Shown here: positions 21,801 to 33,848 of the stretch, one piece after another
How the letters are laid out: each line of letters opens with the position of its first letter
Position numbering within the stretch: the first letter of the stretch is position 1
Assembly (NCBI RefSeq): GCF_964340395.1
Contig: NC_135552.1
Coordinates: forward strand, 1,619,001-1,683,000
Direction of reading: 5' to 3'
Length of the DNA: 64,000 nt
Origin: Glandiceps talaboti
Taxonomy: Eukaryota > Hemichordata > Enteropneusta > Spengelidae
The notes under the pieces: generated by a model
Told to the model about the DNA's origin: nothing
Seen by the model: only the letters and a program-made list of their open reading frames with translations
The model's database searches: none
Translations under genes and position numbers: made by a program

Positions 21801-22380
21801 ATTCTACATCCGTGCATCAGCAATATGCAAATTAGGGCTAAAATGTGTCTTTTTGGTCAAAAATCTGTAATTCAAAACTACTGAGCAGTTTCGGTTGAAA
21901 ATTTAATGGGGGATGCCTATAGGGATGTGTACATGAAGGTGTAATCACAACATGATCCGCAATATGCAAATTAGGTCTAAAAATCTCATTTTGGTCAAAA
22001 ACTTATATCTTTTGAAAACTACATGGTGAATGGGGCTGAAACTTGGTAGGGATGTTTCTGAAGGTGTTATCTGCAGTTTTTGTTCAAAACATTTTGACAC
22101 AACTTGCCCTAGCAACCATGGCCATGCCCTTAGCAACAGTGAAGTAATAATGCATTACAAGGATAACAATCAGGTAGGTAGGTGAATAAAGAATAAAAAA
22201 TGTATGTTATTGTTAATATGCCTAGCAACAGGACCACACCCATAGCAACATCCAAATGATAGTTTGTATTGCAAAGATGAAAACTGGGAAGGGTAAGTGA
22301 ATAAAGATTCCGAAAATGTATGCAAATATGCCTAACAACAAGACCACATCCATATTTTTTAATTTGTTACAATGAATGTC
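21800..22380 (+). repeat. TG-headed dispersed family, body-only copy
   Basis: The copy contains ATATGCAAATTAGGGCTAAA, then CTTTTTGGTCAAAAATC, then two or three degenerate modules with GCCTAGCAACA.GACCACACCC. It lacks the palindromic head and TG tract seen at 27.8, 28.3 and 48.6 kb. Confidence 0.8.
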
Positions 22381-22456
22381 TGAATTTAATCGATGAATCT
22401 AGCGACTAGAATCTTATAACAGTTCGGTCAATGTACTGGTATAGCTAAGCGGCAGC

Positions 22457-23027
22457 AGCTGGACGACTAAGTGAAGACTACAACAGACATCTCTCCATGT
22501 TTGTGTACAGCTGGACGACTAAGTGAAGACTACAACAGACATCTCTCCATGTTTGTGTACAGCTGGACGACTAAGTGAAGACTACAACAGACATCTCTCC
22601 ATGTTTGTGTACAGCTGGACGACTAAGTGAAGACTACAACAGACATCTCTCCATGTGTGTGTACAGCTGGACGACTAAGTGAAGACTACAACAGACATCT
22701 CTCCATGTTTGTGTACAGCTGGACGACTAAGTGAAGACTACAACAGACATCTCTCCATGTTTGTGTACAGCTGGACGACTAAGTGAAGACTACAACAGAC
22801 ATCTCTCCATGTGTGTGTACAGCTGGACGACTAAGTGAAGACTACAACAGACATCTCTCCATGTTTGTGTACAGCTGGACGACTAAGTGAAGACTACAAC
22901 AGACATCTCTCCATGTTTGTGTACAGCTGGACGACTAAGTGAAGACTACAACAGACATCTCTCCATGTTTGTGTACAGCTGGACGACTAAGTGAAGACTA
23001 CAACAGACATCTCTCCATGTGTGTGTA
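22457..23027. repeat. 52-bp minisatellite, 11 copies
   Basis: The unit begins AGCTGGACGACTAAGTGAAG and continues ACTACAACAGACATCTCTCC, ATGTTTGTGTAC. Units are nearly identical; a GTTTGTG/GTGTGTG variant appears in the 4th, 7th and last units. Confidence 0.98.
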
Positions 23028-23202
23028 ACTGTTCTACTGGTGTCCCAAACAAGCCTACAAGTTCATGGTGCTTGTGATGCATGACCTTGGAAGAGACCAC
23101 CACATGTATACTTGTGTATGGATGTACAAAATGTCATTTTCTGGAATTAGAGGTTTAGAGTCGAGTTGTGCACAGTATAATAAATGTACATACAGTTGTA
23201 CA

Positions 23203-25047
23203 CAGTGTGTGAACTTAAGGGAAAATGACTACTGGTCATAAGGACCGACATGTAGCAAATACTGCTGGCCCTTAAGGAAAACTGCTGGTCCATACTCAAT
23301 GCAGTTCACGTTCACGACCTATATTTATATACCCTCCATTTACAGATTAAATGATTTTGAACTTTAATATGATACAATATATCTTTAGATATACTAAAGT
23401 AAAAGAGAGTACAACTAATTGTTCACTATCCATTATTAATTCATAAAATTTCCACTCACAGAGTAAACAAATAACTTGGAAGTAAATTTTGATTCACTAC
23501 CAAGTAATATTTGACTCTATGAGAAGAGATTTTCATTTGTAACTATGAACCCAGAGACTATGAATATTCATTCTCGCATAATCTGTTCCTATAGACTATA
23601 GTGGTCTGAGACTGAATGTATTCATTCCACCATAGAAATACATATCCATAGATTGTAGATAATATGGGTGAATGAATCAATAAATCTACATTATCTGCAA
23701 TCTCTAAGAGATCACAGTCCTCTCCTTCCTCTCTGTACGATTCACTAAATTCTGAATCACATATCCAAAGTCAGATTCATCGTCTGTGGCAACAGCTGAT
23801 GTAGCTTTCCAACTCTTAGCTAACGTAGACCCACAAAATCATCATGGCAGAAAGTTTTGTCGCATAACTATCCCTCTAGAAAACTGTGTATTCACTTTAT
23901 TTCAATTTCCATCCACAAAAGTGACACGGAGCGGTTTCGTCTTCCTTCAAATATGTACTGAAACCCCCCCCCCCCCCAATAAAGCCCTACCCGTACACCA
24001 TACAGTGGTGTATTGAGTATCGTCTCTGACTCGACTGTTTGTGTAAGAAATCTGACCATGATGAAGAGAACTATGGCTAAACATGTCTTACAATGCAAGT
24101 TTTTTTGACGTGGAAGCGTGATATGGTAACTGTACTGTAATGTGTCATCCACTATATGTACCCGTGTTTGGCATGATGCAGTAATTTTCCACATACAACA
24201 ATGGCAACAAAAATGCAACATTTCTACGTTGATTACAACATGACAGGACATACATTATCATATGAATCAAGTTGAAAGCAATCAGACTACGCATTTTTTT
24301 ACTGTTTTACAAAAAAAACCTATCGTACTGAAGATATTTTACGAAGTGTATCTGCCTTCTTTATTAGTTAAAACATCATTTTCAGAGTAGTTTATATGTT
24401 TTCCGTCAGTTTGTTTTGATCATGGCCACACACATGGGGAACTCCGGTAAATTGATCGGGAAACCCGCTACCATTTACCGGCTTTAATACCAGCCTTTAA
24501 AAAACAGTGTCTGTTTAAATTCGTCTTCTTCTTTGGAAGCTCATTGCTGCCTTCTAAATATCGCCACATACTTTATAAATACAACGTGGAACTGTCTCAA
24601 ACACGTTAAAAGTTTCATACACTTAGTAAACTTTACAACAATTACTATATCATGGTGGGAAAAGACGCATGCGCTGAATGTGTAAAATGGATCTGAATGT
24701 CTAAGACGTTCTGATTAGTCAAGACACAAATAATTGGAGAAATTCGGTCAATCATGTGTTTGCTAACATAATTAAATGCTGTATGCTACGTCATGTGTAG
24801 ACATGCTATCAACATTGACAACAACACGTAGCGAGCGTCGCTTGACTTGAACGAGATGATGTCGAGAGTAAAATAGGTAACACAAGATCAGATTCATGTA
24901 GGTGAAATTGGATATATCTTTGAATATTTATTCCAAATTTCAGTCGGTCATAAGGACCGATACGTTGTTGTAATTCTGAAAAACTGTCGGTCCGAACGGA
25001 AATCTGTTGGTCTTGGGCCGAAGGACCGGCGTTAATTTCGCACGCTG
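23203..25047. mobile_element. hAT-type DNA transposon with 8-bp target duplication (1845 bp)
   Basis: The left end starts CAGTGTGTGAACTTAA; the reverse complement of the right end starts CAGCGTGCGAAATTAA, 13 of 16 matching. The flanking octamer GTTGTACA is exactly duplicated at 23195-23202 and 25048-25055, the hAT signature. The subterminal motif GGTCATAAGGACC occurs near both ends. No transposase ORF is intact. The interior (about 23830-24517, reversed) is homologous to 9.85-10.5 kb. A poly-C run of 13 lies at about 23964. Confidence 0.88.
23830..24517 (-). repeat. Dispersed repeat copy inside the hAT element
   Basis: Reversed, this is collinear with 9850-10500: AGCCGGTAAATGGTA, CCATGATCAAAA, AATGCGTAGTCTGATTG, AAAATTACTGCATCATGCCA, GTAAGACATGTTTAGCCAT and GAGGGATAGTTAT. 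It could be part of the hAT interior that also exists elsewhere, or an older element nested in it. Confidence 0.65.
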
Positions 25048-25055
25048 GTTGTACA

Positions 25056-25750
25056 TGTATACTTTGTAGAGATGTACACCGTCACTGACAATGACATACA
25101 TGTATGTTAATTATGGGTACAATTGTATGTGTATTAATACTGTACATGTACATTTGTATAGTACTCGATATACATCATTCATTAATACCATTGCCTTATG
25201 TAGTTACACTGCATTGATAATCTGCAGAGATGTAAATATGTGTACTAGCTAAGCTATAGTAAGATATTTTGTATATTAGTCATCAGACAATTTGTCTGGC
25301 AGAGGCCTAAGTTATGATTTTGGTGTTAAAAACCATCTACATGTACATGTACAAAATTAATGTATGTGTAGGATATTCATACATGTTCTTGACAATAACT
25401 GGTATTTCAATTTAACAATTTTGTATTGCTAGAAGTAAGTGATATAATATTTGTTTATCAATATGGATTCATTTATAAACATAACTAGTCTATTTATAGG
25501 GAAATATCAAATTTTTAGTGATCCTGCAAACTTATGATTGGGGAAAGCTTACTACATGTATCGTATTTCAAAAAAGGCAACCAGGAAAATTTGTGGTTAT
25601 ACAAATAGTATATTTTATTACATTCCTCAATAGAAAAATGAGTGGTCAAATTTTACTATTACATTTATGAAATAAGGCTAATATTAATAAAATATCTAAA
25701 CTATAACATTTGACTTTTGTTGATGTCAACAAAGGAAAGATGTCAAAATA
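25056..25750. other. AT-rich non-coding stretch
   Basis: Nothing recognised except TACATGTA palindromes. Confidence 0.5.
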
Positions 25751-26872
25751 TCAACCACCTCCCTATATGTATTTAGTAAATATCAACCACCTCCCTATAT
25801 GTATTTAGTAAATATCAACCACCTCCCTATATGTATTTAGTAAATATCAACCACCTCCCTATATGTATTTAGTAAATATCAACCACCTCCATATATGTAT
25901 TTAGTAAATATCAACCACCTCCCTATATGTATTTAGTAAATATCAACCACCTCCCTATATGTATTTAGTAAATATCAACCACCTCCCTATATGTATTTAG
26001 TAAATATCAACCACCTCCCTATATGTATTTAGTAAATATCAACCACCTCCCTATATGTATTTAGTAAATATCAACCACCTCCCTATATGTATTTAGTAAA
26101 TATCAACCACCTCCATATATGTATTTAGTAAATATCAACCACCTCCCTACATGTATTTAGTAAATATCAACCACCTCCCTATATGTATTTAGTAAATATC
26201 AACCACCTCCCTATATGTATTTAGTAAATATCAACCACCTCCCTATATGTATTTAGTAAATATCAACCACCTCCCTATATGTATTTAGTAAATATCAACC
26301 ACCTCCCTATATGTATTTAGTAAATATCAACCACCTCCCTATATGTATTTAGTAAATATCAACCACCTCCCTACATGTATTTAGTAAATATCAACCACCT
26401 CCCTATATGTATTTAGTAAATATCAACCACCTCCCTATATGTATTTAGTAAATATCAACCACCTCCCTATATGTATTTAGTAAATATCAACCACCTCCCT
26501 ATATGTATTTAGTAAATATCAACCACCTCCCTATATTTATTTAGTAAATATCAACCACCTCCCTATATGTATTTAGTAAATATCAACCACCTCCCTATAT
26601 GTATTTAGTAAATATCAACCACCTCCCTATATTTATTTAGTAAATATCAACCACCTCCCTATATGTATTTAGTAAATATCAACCACCTCCCTATATGTAT
26701 TTAGTAAATATCAACCACCTCCCTATATGTATTTAGTAAATATCAACCACCTGCCTATATGTATTTAGTAAATATCAACCACCTCCCTATATGTATTTAG
26801 TAAATATCAACCACCTCCCTATATGTATTTAGTAAATATCAACCACCTCCCTATATGTATTTAGTAAATATC
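25751..26872. repeat. 32-bp minisatellite, about 35 copies
   Basis: The unit is TCAACCACCTCCCTATATGT plus ATTTAGTAAATA. Very homogeneous; rare variants CCATATAT, CTACATG, TATTTATT and CTGCC are scattered. Confidence 0.98.
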
Positions 26873-26999
26873 ACAAAGTTCCGTCAACAAAAAACAAATA
26901 CAGGATGTACTTTAAATCTACATGTCAGAATTCAGTCAAAAACCTTTTTTACATACAATGATACATGTATTATCATATCCATGCCCTGATTCCTGTTCA

Positions 27000-27515
27000 T
27001 TGTCAATGAGTGAGTCATCAGTTCACAGGATGTAAAATGATGAAATCTACACAGGGGAGCTGGTGATTGGAGTAAATCAGATCACATGATGTAAAATGAT
27101 GGATTCTACACACGGGAACTGTTGATTGGTGGAGATCAGATCAGATCACATGATGTACATTTTTGTAAAATAATGGAATCTACACAGGGGAGCTGTTGAT
27201 TGGAGTAGATCAGATCACATGATGTAAAATGATGGATTGTACACACAGGAACTGTTGATTGGTGGAGATCAGATCACATGATGTACATTTTTGTAAAATA
27301 ATGGAATCTGCACAGGGGAGCTGTTGATTGGAGTAGATCAGATCACATGATGTAAAATGATGGATTGTACACATGGGAACTGTTGATTGGAGTAGATCAG
27401 ATCACATGATTAAAATGATGGATTCTACAAAGAGGAACTGTCGATTGGAGTAAATGTAGATCAGATCACATGATGTAAAATGAGGGCTTCTGCACAGGAA
27501 GTTGATTGGAGCACT
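27000..27515. repeat. Degenerate tandem repeat, unit about 59 bp, about 8 copies
   Basis: The unit contains GATCAGATCACATGATGTAA, AATGATGGATT, and ACACAGGGGAGCTGTTGATT. Some copies carry an extra TACATTTTTGTAAAATA block, giving mixed spacing. Confidence 0.85.
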
Positions 27516-27846
27516 AAGTACATGTACATTTATAATGGCCACATGAGGGCAGTGTTCATGTCATACTTTGCATATCACTTTAAATATCTGTAGTACTAAA
27601 TCAGATTTTTTTGGGCAGTGACTAAAAACTATAAAACTATAAAACTTTTCTTAATTCCTGATGTTTAGGCCACTGCCATTTTCTGAAAGTGTATGTATCA
27701 TGTAAATTTGTCTGACATCATTTCCGAACAGTTGAGGTACATGTGCATGTACATGACAGGTTTGAAGGATTGTATGTACATGTAATGTACATAATGCTAT
27801 ACATGTACACTATTCATTGGTAATGTATGCTATACAGAATTTTTTT

Positions 27847-27900
27847 AGCACAACTGAAGTTTCAGTAGTGCTATAGGCATGGTATGGTGTCTGTCTGTCC

Positions 27901-27956
<56 letters not shown>

Positions 27957-27963
27957 TGTCTGT

Positions 27964-28004
<41 letters not shown>

Positions 28005-28418
28005 TTGGGAAATTGTTCAAAGCAAAACGATTGCATCATACATGTAAGTGTGTGATTTTTGGTCAGAAAACTTAAACTCAAAATCCACTGGGTGTAATCA
28101 CCTGAAATTTGGTCAAGATGGAGTGTAGGGTGTGTTTTTGGTAAAAAGCCTTTAATTCCAAAGTAATTGTCTGATTTAGCTGAAATTTCACAGGGATGTT
28201 TCTTACATACACAGATCAAGTGATATTAATTACATGATGATCCCATGAGTGATATGCAAATCAGGGTTATGGTTTTCTTTTAAAATAGGCAGATTATAAT
28301 GTACTACTATTGTATAGGAGGCAGAAGTTTTATAGTTTTATTAGCACAATTGAACTGAGGTTCAATAGTGCTAAAGGGATCGCCCGGCGTCTGTCTGTCT
28401 GTGTCTGTGTGTGTGTGT

Positions 28419-28497
<79 letters not shown>

Positions 28498-29640
28498 CAA
28501 CTTAAAGTCAAAAACCGCTGAACCGATTGCCACGTTATTTGGTGGGTCCGTTACCTTGGGTGTCTAGTTGGGAAATGTTCAAATCAAATTGATAGCATCA
28601 CAGGTGTGTGATTTGGGTCAAAAAATGTGATTTTTGGTCAAAAAACTTAAACTCAGAAACTACTGGGCAGATTGGTGTGAAATTTGGTGGGAACATTGTT
28701 AAGGAGGTAGAAAGTAACATTTGTGTATGACATCATGACTCCATCAGTGATATGCAAATTAGGGCTAAAAATGTGCCTTTTTGGTTAAAAATCTATAATT
28801 CCAAAACTACTGAGCAGATTTGGCTGAAATTTAATGGGAATGCATCTAGGGATGTATAGATGAAGAATGTTAAGCATACAATGATTCCATGAGTGATATG
28901 CAAATTAGGTGTAAAAATGTTCATTTTTGGTCAAAAACTTATATCTCAAAGGTACTTGGTCACCGAGTCTGAAACACATTTTCTTCAAAACATTTTAACA
29001 AAATTGGCCCTAGCGACCATGACCACGCCCTTAGCAACAGCCAAACGGTCGTGTATTTCAGAGATAACAGGGATTGATAGACAAATGAATAAACATTCTA
29101 AAAATGTATGTAAATTTGCCTAGCAACAAGACCACACCCATAGCAACAGCCAAATACCAACATCATCTGGTAGGCAAATGAGTAAACATTCAAAAAAAAT
29201 TATGCAAATACCCTACCAACCATGACCACGCCCATAGCAAGAGCCAAACGGTTATGTATTTCACAAAGATAACAACAGGGATTGATAGACAAATGAATAA
29301 ACATTCTAAAAATGTATGTAAATTTGCCTAGCAACAAGACCACACCCATAGCAACAGCCAAATAATTACATATATTGCAAAGATAGCAATAGGAATTGAA
29401 AGACAAATGAATAAACATTCAAAAAATGTATGCAAATGTGCCTAGCAACAAGACCACGCCCATAGCAACAGCCAAATGACCACATATATTGCGAAGATTA
29501 CAACGGGGATTAATAGACAATTGAATAAACATTCAAAAAATGTATGTAAATATGCCTAGCAACAAGACCACGCTCATGGCAACAGCCAAATGATCACATA
29601 TATTGCAAAGATAATATCAGGAATTCATACACAAGTTAAC
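27847..29640 (+). repeat. TG-headed dispersed family, two heads plus module array
   Basis: Two heads occur, at 27847 and 28341. Each is an imperfect palindrome (AGCACAACTGAA ... TTCAGTAGTGCT), followed by a CTGTCTGT stretch and a long (TG)n (27899-28004; 28397-28494). The second continues into AAACAACTTAAAGTCAAAAA, ATATGCAAATTAGGGCTAAA and then about six degenerate modules of about 110 bp (28985-29625) with GCCTAGCAACAAGACCACGC and TAGACAAATGAATAAACATT. The same order recurs at 48.6-49.8 kb. Confidence 0.85.
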
Positions 29641-30827
29641 ATTGATCTCATTAAATCATTAAAAATGTTATGGGGTATTTAACATGATGTAGCAAGTGCA
29701 TGTCAGTGTCAGCTGATTTAATCTCTACTTAAGGTTGCCTGTAAACATAGCTTGGTTCAAGGTGAAATTTCTGTCTGTCTTTTGTCAAGTGAATTTGGTA
29801 TCAAACTTTAAATCTCAAAACTACGTGTACCTGTACCTATATGTACATCATGTGTAAGTATACTTCTATATATAGTGTACCATAAATGTACATCATGTTT
29901 CAATTTATGTATGTAACATTTAAAATATGACTTTGACTCACCATGTTCAAGGTTATGAACACATTACATACATGTACTACATTGTATGTCAAATACTGAC
30001 AAGTAATTATTGAATAAGAATAACGAAAGCAAATGTTTAGCAAATTTCAGAATAAAATTTGTAATAAATGTATACTTGAATTGATTATACTGTGATACAC
30101 TTTTTACCCACCCACTTAAAACTGTGTGAGGTGTATAATCAATTCAAGTATACATTTATTACAAGTTTTATAACATATCATTTGATAAAATGTACGTAGA
30201 TAGATGTACATGTACAGTGATCTTTATACATGCAGTGCCAAAGTATAAAGCTATCAAGTGTCAATCATCATGTCCCAATTACATATTTGTAGTCAAATAG
30301 CTAAGGGAGCACCTGGTGAGTCATGTCTGACTTCAACATTTTGTCTGAAAATAATGTCATCTAGTAGGAACCATACCCATGTTGCCGTAGCTACCGTCTG
30401 TAGCCACCATGCCCATGTTGCCCTGCATGTTGCATGTTGCCATAGCTACCTGCATTTGTCACCTTGTTGTGACCTCTTAGTGAATGACAAGGCTGCAAGA
30501 AATTAACATCTTTACTTTATACCCTTGACCCGTTGCCTAGTAACAAGTGAGTTTGAATTTTATGGACACATTGCATTGGCTATTATGAGTTATCACTGTA
30601 CAAAGTTGTCTCTCTGAGATTCTCTTTGCTCTAAATAATCAGTTATTTGTTTCCATAGCAACTGACTGGCTGTGAAAATGAAGGTAATTTATATGTATTA
30701 TCTTAGTAATTAACATAATAGAATGTTCCGATTTCAAACATGAGCAACTCATATATTTATGATTTAGACCTAAATAAATGGTTCTAAACACATGACCTAA
30801 TAATTACTGTAGTTAACAGCTCTTTAT
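29641..30827. other. Non-coding, with one foldback
   Basis: No gene is supported. The inverted repeat at 30054-30169 is listed separately. ORFs (for example the 82 codons at 30258) have biased composition. Confidence 0.5.
30054..30169. repeat. Short foldback element, 37-nt arms
   Basis: Left arm 30054-30090 (ending GAATTGATTATAC) pairs with right arm 30133-30169 (starting GTATAATCAATTC) with one mismatch over 37 nt; the spacer is 42 nt. It could be a tiny miniature inverted-repeat element (MITE) or a hairpin-forming palindrome. Confidence 0.85.
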
Positions 30828-31125
30828 CAGGCCTCAAAATTAAGTTTTTTTGCCCACCTGCCCATTGGGCTGGTAACTTTAAAAATTACATGCCCACCTG
30901 CCCATTGGGCTGTTAACTTTAAAAATTACATGCCCACCTGCCCATTGGGCTGTTAACTTTAAAAATTACATGCCCACCTGCCCATTGGGCTGGTAACTTT
31001 AACAATTACATGCCCACCTGCCCATTGGGCTGTTAACTTTAACAATTACATGCCCACTTGCCCATTGGGCTGTTAACTTTAACAATTACACAATGTACAT
31101 GCCCAACCACAATTTCTACCTGCCC
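30828..31125 (+). mobile_element. hAT-type end with tandemly amplified subterminal repeat
   Basis: The start CAGGCCTCAAAATTAAG matches the left end of the 1140-2138 element, followed by the same CCCACCTGCCCATTGGGC. Here a 40-bp unit containing it (TGCCCACCTGCCCATTGGGC and TGTTAACTTTAAAAATTACA) is repeated six times (30851-31090). No opposite end was found within the next kilobases, so this is a solo or truncated end. Confidence 0.7.
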
Positions 31126-31319
31126 AATTTTTTAAAAGTTGGGTATTTTAGCATGTCACAGTGGCCCAATGGTCATTCACTTTATATCGAGTTTGCCATT
31201 TTAAAGTAAGTATGGTCCCACCAACCAAACCTATGATAGCCAAATTGAGTGCAATCATGTTCAAAAAATATAGAGATATAGATTTGTTAATTTCAACTTT
31301 GAACAAATGAATATCAGCT

Positions 31320-31530
31320 TGTTAGTCCCCGCCAGACGAAGTCCGGGACGGGGACTTATGGATTGGGTTCTGTCCGTCCGTCTGTCCGTCCGTCCGCAGC
31401 CGTTTCTTGGAGATGCCTGGACGGATTTTTTTCAAACTTGGTACAGGGGCAACATATGCATGTCAATTTGTTTCATGATACGATCCAATATGGCCGCCTA
31501 GCAGCCATTTTGTTTGCAAATTTTCACAAA
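31320..31530 (+). repeat. GTCC-rich dispersed repeat
   Basis: The sequence starts with the palindrome-like CCCCGCCAGACGAAGTCCGG and GACGGGGAC, followed by a (GTCC)n-like stretch (CTGTCCGTCCGTCTGTCCGT) and then GATGCCTGGACGGATTTTTT. The head-palindrome plus short tandem tract layout parallels the TG-headed family. I recall such sequences as dispersed repeats in marine invertebrates. Confidence 0.55.
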
Positions 31531-32824
31531 TTGTTACACAAATTAAATATTGCAATCTAGTATTTTTAGCCAAAATAAGGTAACATAGGGCTAATCACTC
31601 ACTGACATGTTACAGCAGTGCTCCATTTTAATTGCCCTATGTACATCCAGTCAATGAGGGCCCACAGTACAAGGATATTTGAGTACAATAACATGCATTA
31701 GATATCGGTACATACAAAACGGCCTTTTCAACATGCTCCTGAGGACTGTGAGAGAGTCTATGACAATGACAAAAACAATAACATGGCAGACCGTATATGT
31801 ACATGTACTTGAGCATGATTGACAAGTTGAAAAAAATCATGATCTTTCAATTTACCGTAGTGTGATGTTTACAAAGTGTACTAAGTATAGAATGTAAGCT
31901 ATAGTTTGATCTGAAAATGTTACTTTTACATGGTTACTGCACTCTACAAACTGTTTGAACGTAGGGAAATGCAACAATGCCTGAATATTAGGAAATCAAA
32001 TGACACTATGAATGATGCGCACCAGAGTTTGTCATGTGGTCACCGTGTCATTTATGTCAATTTCTCATGCTCTGAATTGAATGTGGCTATAGCATTGTTA
32101 CTTGATTTTATCACTCTGTGTACAGTGATGGGGTTTCTCTGTGAATCAACCACACTTACATGTAAGCACATTAATGATGTTAATTGTCTCTTTTCATGAC
32201 ATTCTAAAAGAACCTTATGTGAGACTCATAGTGGGTGATCTCATCAAACTGAAGCTGTTCCCAGTAACCTCTCTTTCTATTTCTCATGTGGGCAGCTTAT
32301 GACCTTTTGACCTTTGAAACTGGGAAGGAATATATAATCAGTCAAAATGCGATTTTCTGCAATGTTACACATGTACATGATAATGTAGAAAGTTAATTAT
32401 ATACTGCACCAGTATTGCTGCAAACTTAAATAGTGTTTCTGAAAGTTTCAGAATTCAACCATTAGAAGCAAAAATTGACTTGAGAGTAGATTATCTGTTT
32501 TGAAACACTTGTGTACAACATTTATTCAAAAAGTTTTTAAATTTAGCAAAAAGGCTGGACAGTCTTCCCCCACCCCAAAATAGCTCCCTCTAGTGGCATG
32601 CCCCATACACGTACATGTATGGCTGAATGCAATTTACATGTATTTCACTGATATGTTGTGTTTCAATGCAATCATGTATTCCATAAATTTTATAAATTTA
32701 GATTTTGTACATCAGATATCAGTATGTAGGGTGTAGGGTATAGCATATTGGAATTATACAAAGACTCACTTGTCACCCTAACACACAGGTACATACATTG
32801 TACATGTAAAGTGAGACATACATG
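31531..32824. other. AT-rich non-coding stretch
   Basis: No gene supported. The 89-codon ORF at 31930 has no domain-like pattern. Confidence 0.5.
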
Positions 32825-32908
32825 TACATACATACATACATACATACATACATACATACATACATACATACATACATACATACATACATACATACATACA
32901 TACATACA
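32825..32908. repeat. (CATA)n microsatellite
   Basis: About 21 tandem CATA units; they generate the MYVCMYVC peptide artefact on the minus strand. Confidence 0.97.
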
Positions 32909-32917
32909 CCTTGTGCA

Positions 32918-33848
32918 GATGAAATAGATTGCTATAGACTACATGTACTGTTACATCATGTATAGATGAAATAGATTGCTATAGACTACATGTACTGTTA
33001 CATCATGTATAGATGAAATAGATTGCTATAGACTTCATGTACTGTTACATCATGTATGGATGAAATAAATTGCTATAGACTACATGTACTGTTACATCAT
33101 GTATAGATGAAATAGATTGCTATAGACTTCATGTACTGTTACATCGTGTATAGATGAAATAGATTGCTATAGACTACATGTACTGTTACACCGTGTATAG
33201 ATGAAATAGATTGCTATAGACTACATGTACTGTTACATCGTGCATAGATGAAATAGATTGCTATAGACTACATGTACTGTTACACCGTGTATAGATGAAA
33301 TAGATTGCTATAGACTACATGTACTGTTACATCGTGCATAGATGAAATAGATTGCTATAGACTACATGTACTGTTACACCGTGTATAGATGAAATAGATT
33401 GCTATAGACTACATGTACTGTTACATCATGTATAGATGAAATAGATTGCTATAGACTAAATGTACTGTTACATCATGTATAGATGAAATAGATTGCTATA
33501 GACTTCATGTACTGTTACATCGTGTATAGATGAAATAGATTGCTATAGACTACATGTACTGTTACATCGTGCATAGATGAAATAGATTGCTATAGACTAC
33601 ATGTACTGTTACACCGTGTATAGATGAAATAGATTGCTATAGACTACATGTACTGTTACATCATGTATAGATGAAATAGATTTCTATAGACTTCATGTAC
33701 TGTTACACCGTGTATAGATGAAATAGATTGCTATAGACTAAATGTACTGTTACATCATGTATAGATGAAATAGATTGCTATAGACTAAATGTACTGTTAC
33801 ATCATGTATAGATGAAATAGATTGCTATAGACTACATGTACTGTTACA
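32918..33848. repeat. 47-bp minisatellite, about 20 copies
   Basis: The unit is GATGAAATAGATTGCTATAG, ACTACATGTACTGTTACATC, ATGTATA. Variation concentrates at CATCATGTATA / CATCGTGTATA / CACCGTGTATA / CATCGTGCATA, including alternating runs of two variants around 33150-33400. Confidence 0.97.

Noticed and set aside
22457-23027. CRISPR-like regular array
   Set aside because: All 52 bp of the unit are repeated; no spacer variation.
31930-32199. 89-codon plus ORF in AT-rich DNA
   Set aside because: No domain-like pattern and no flanking gene signals.
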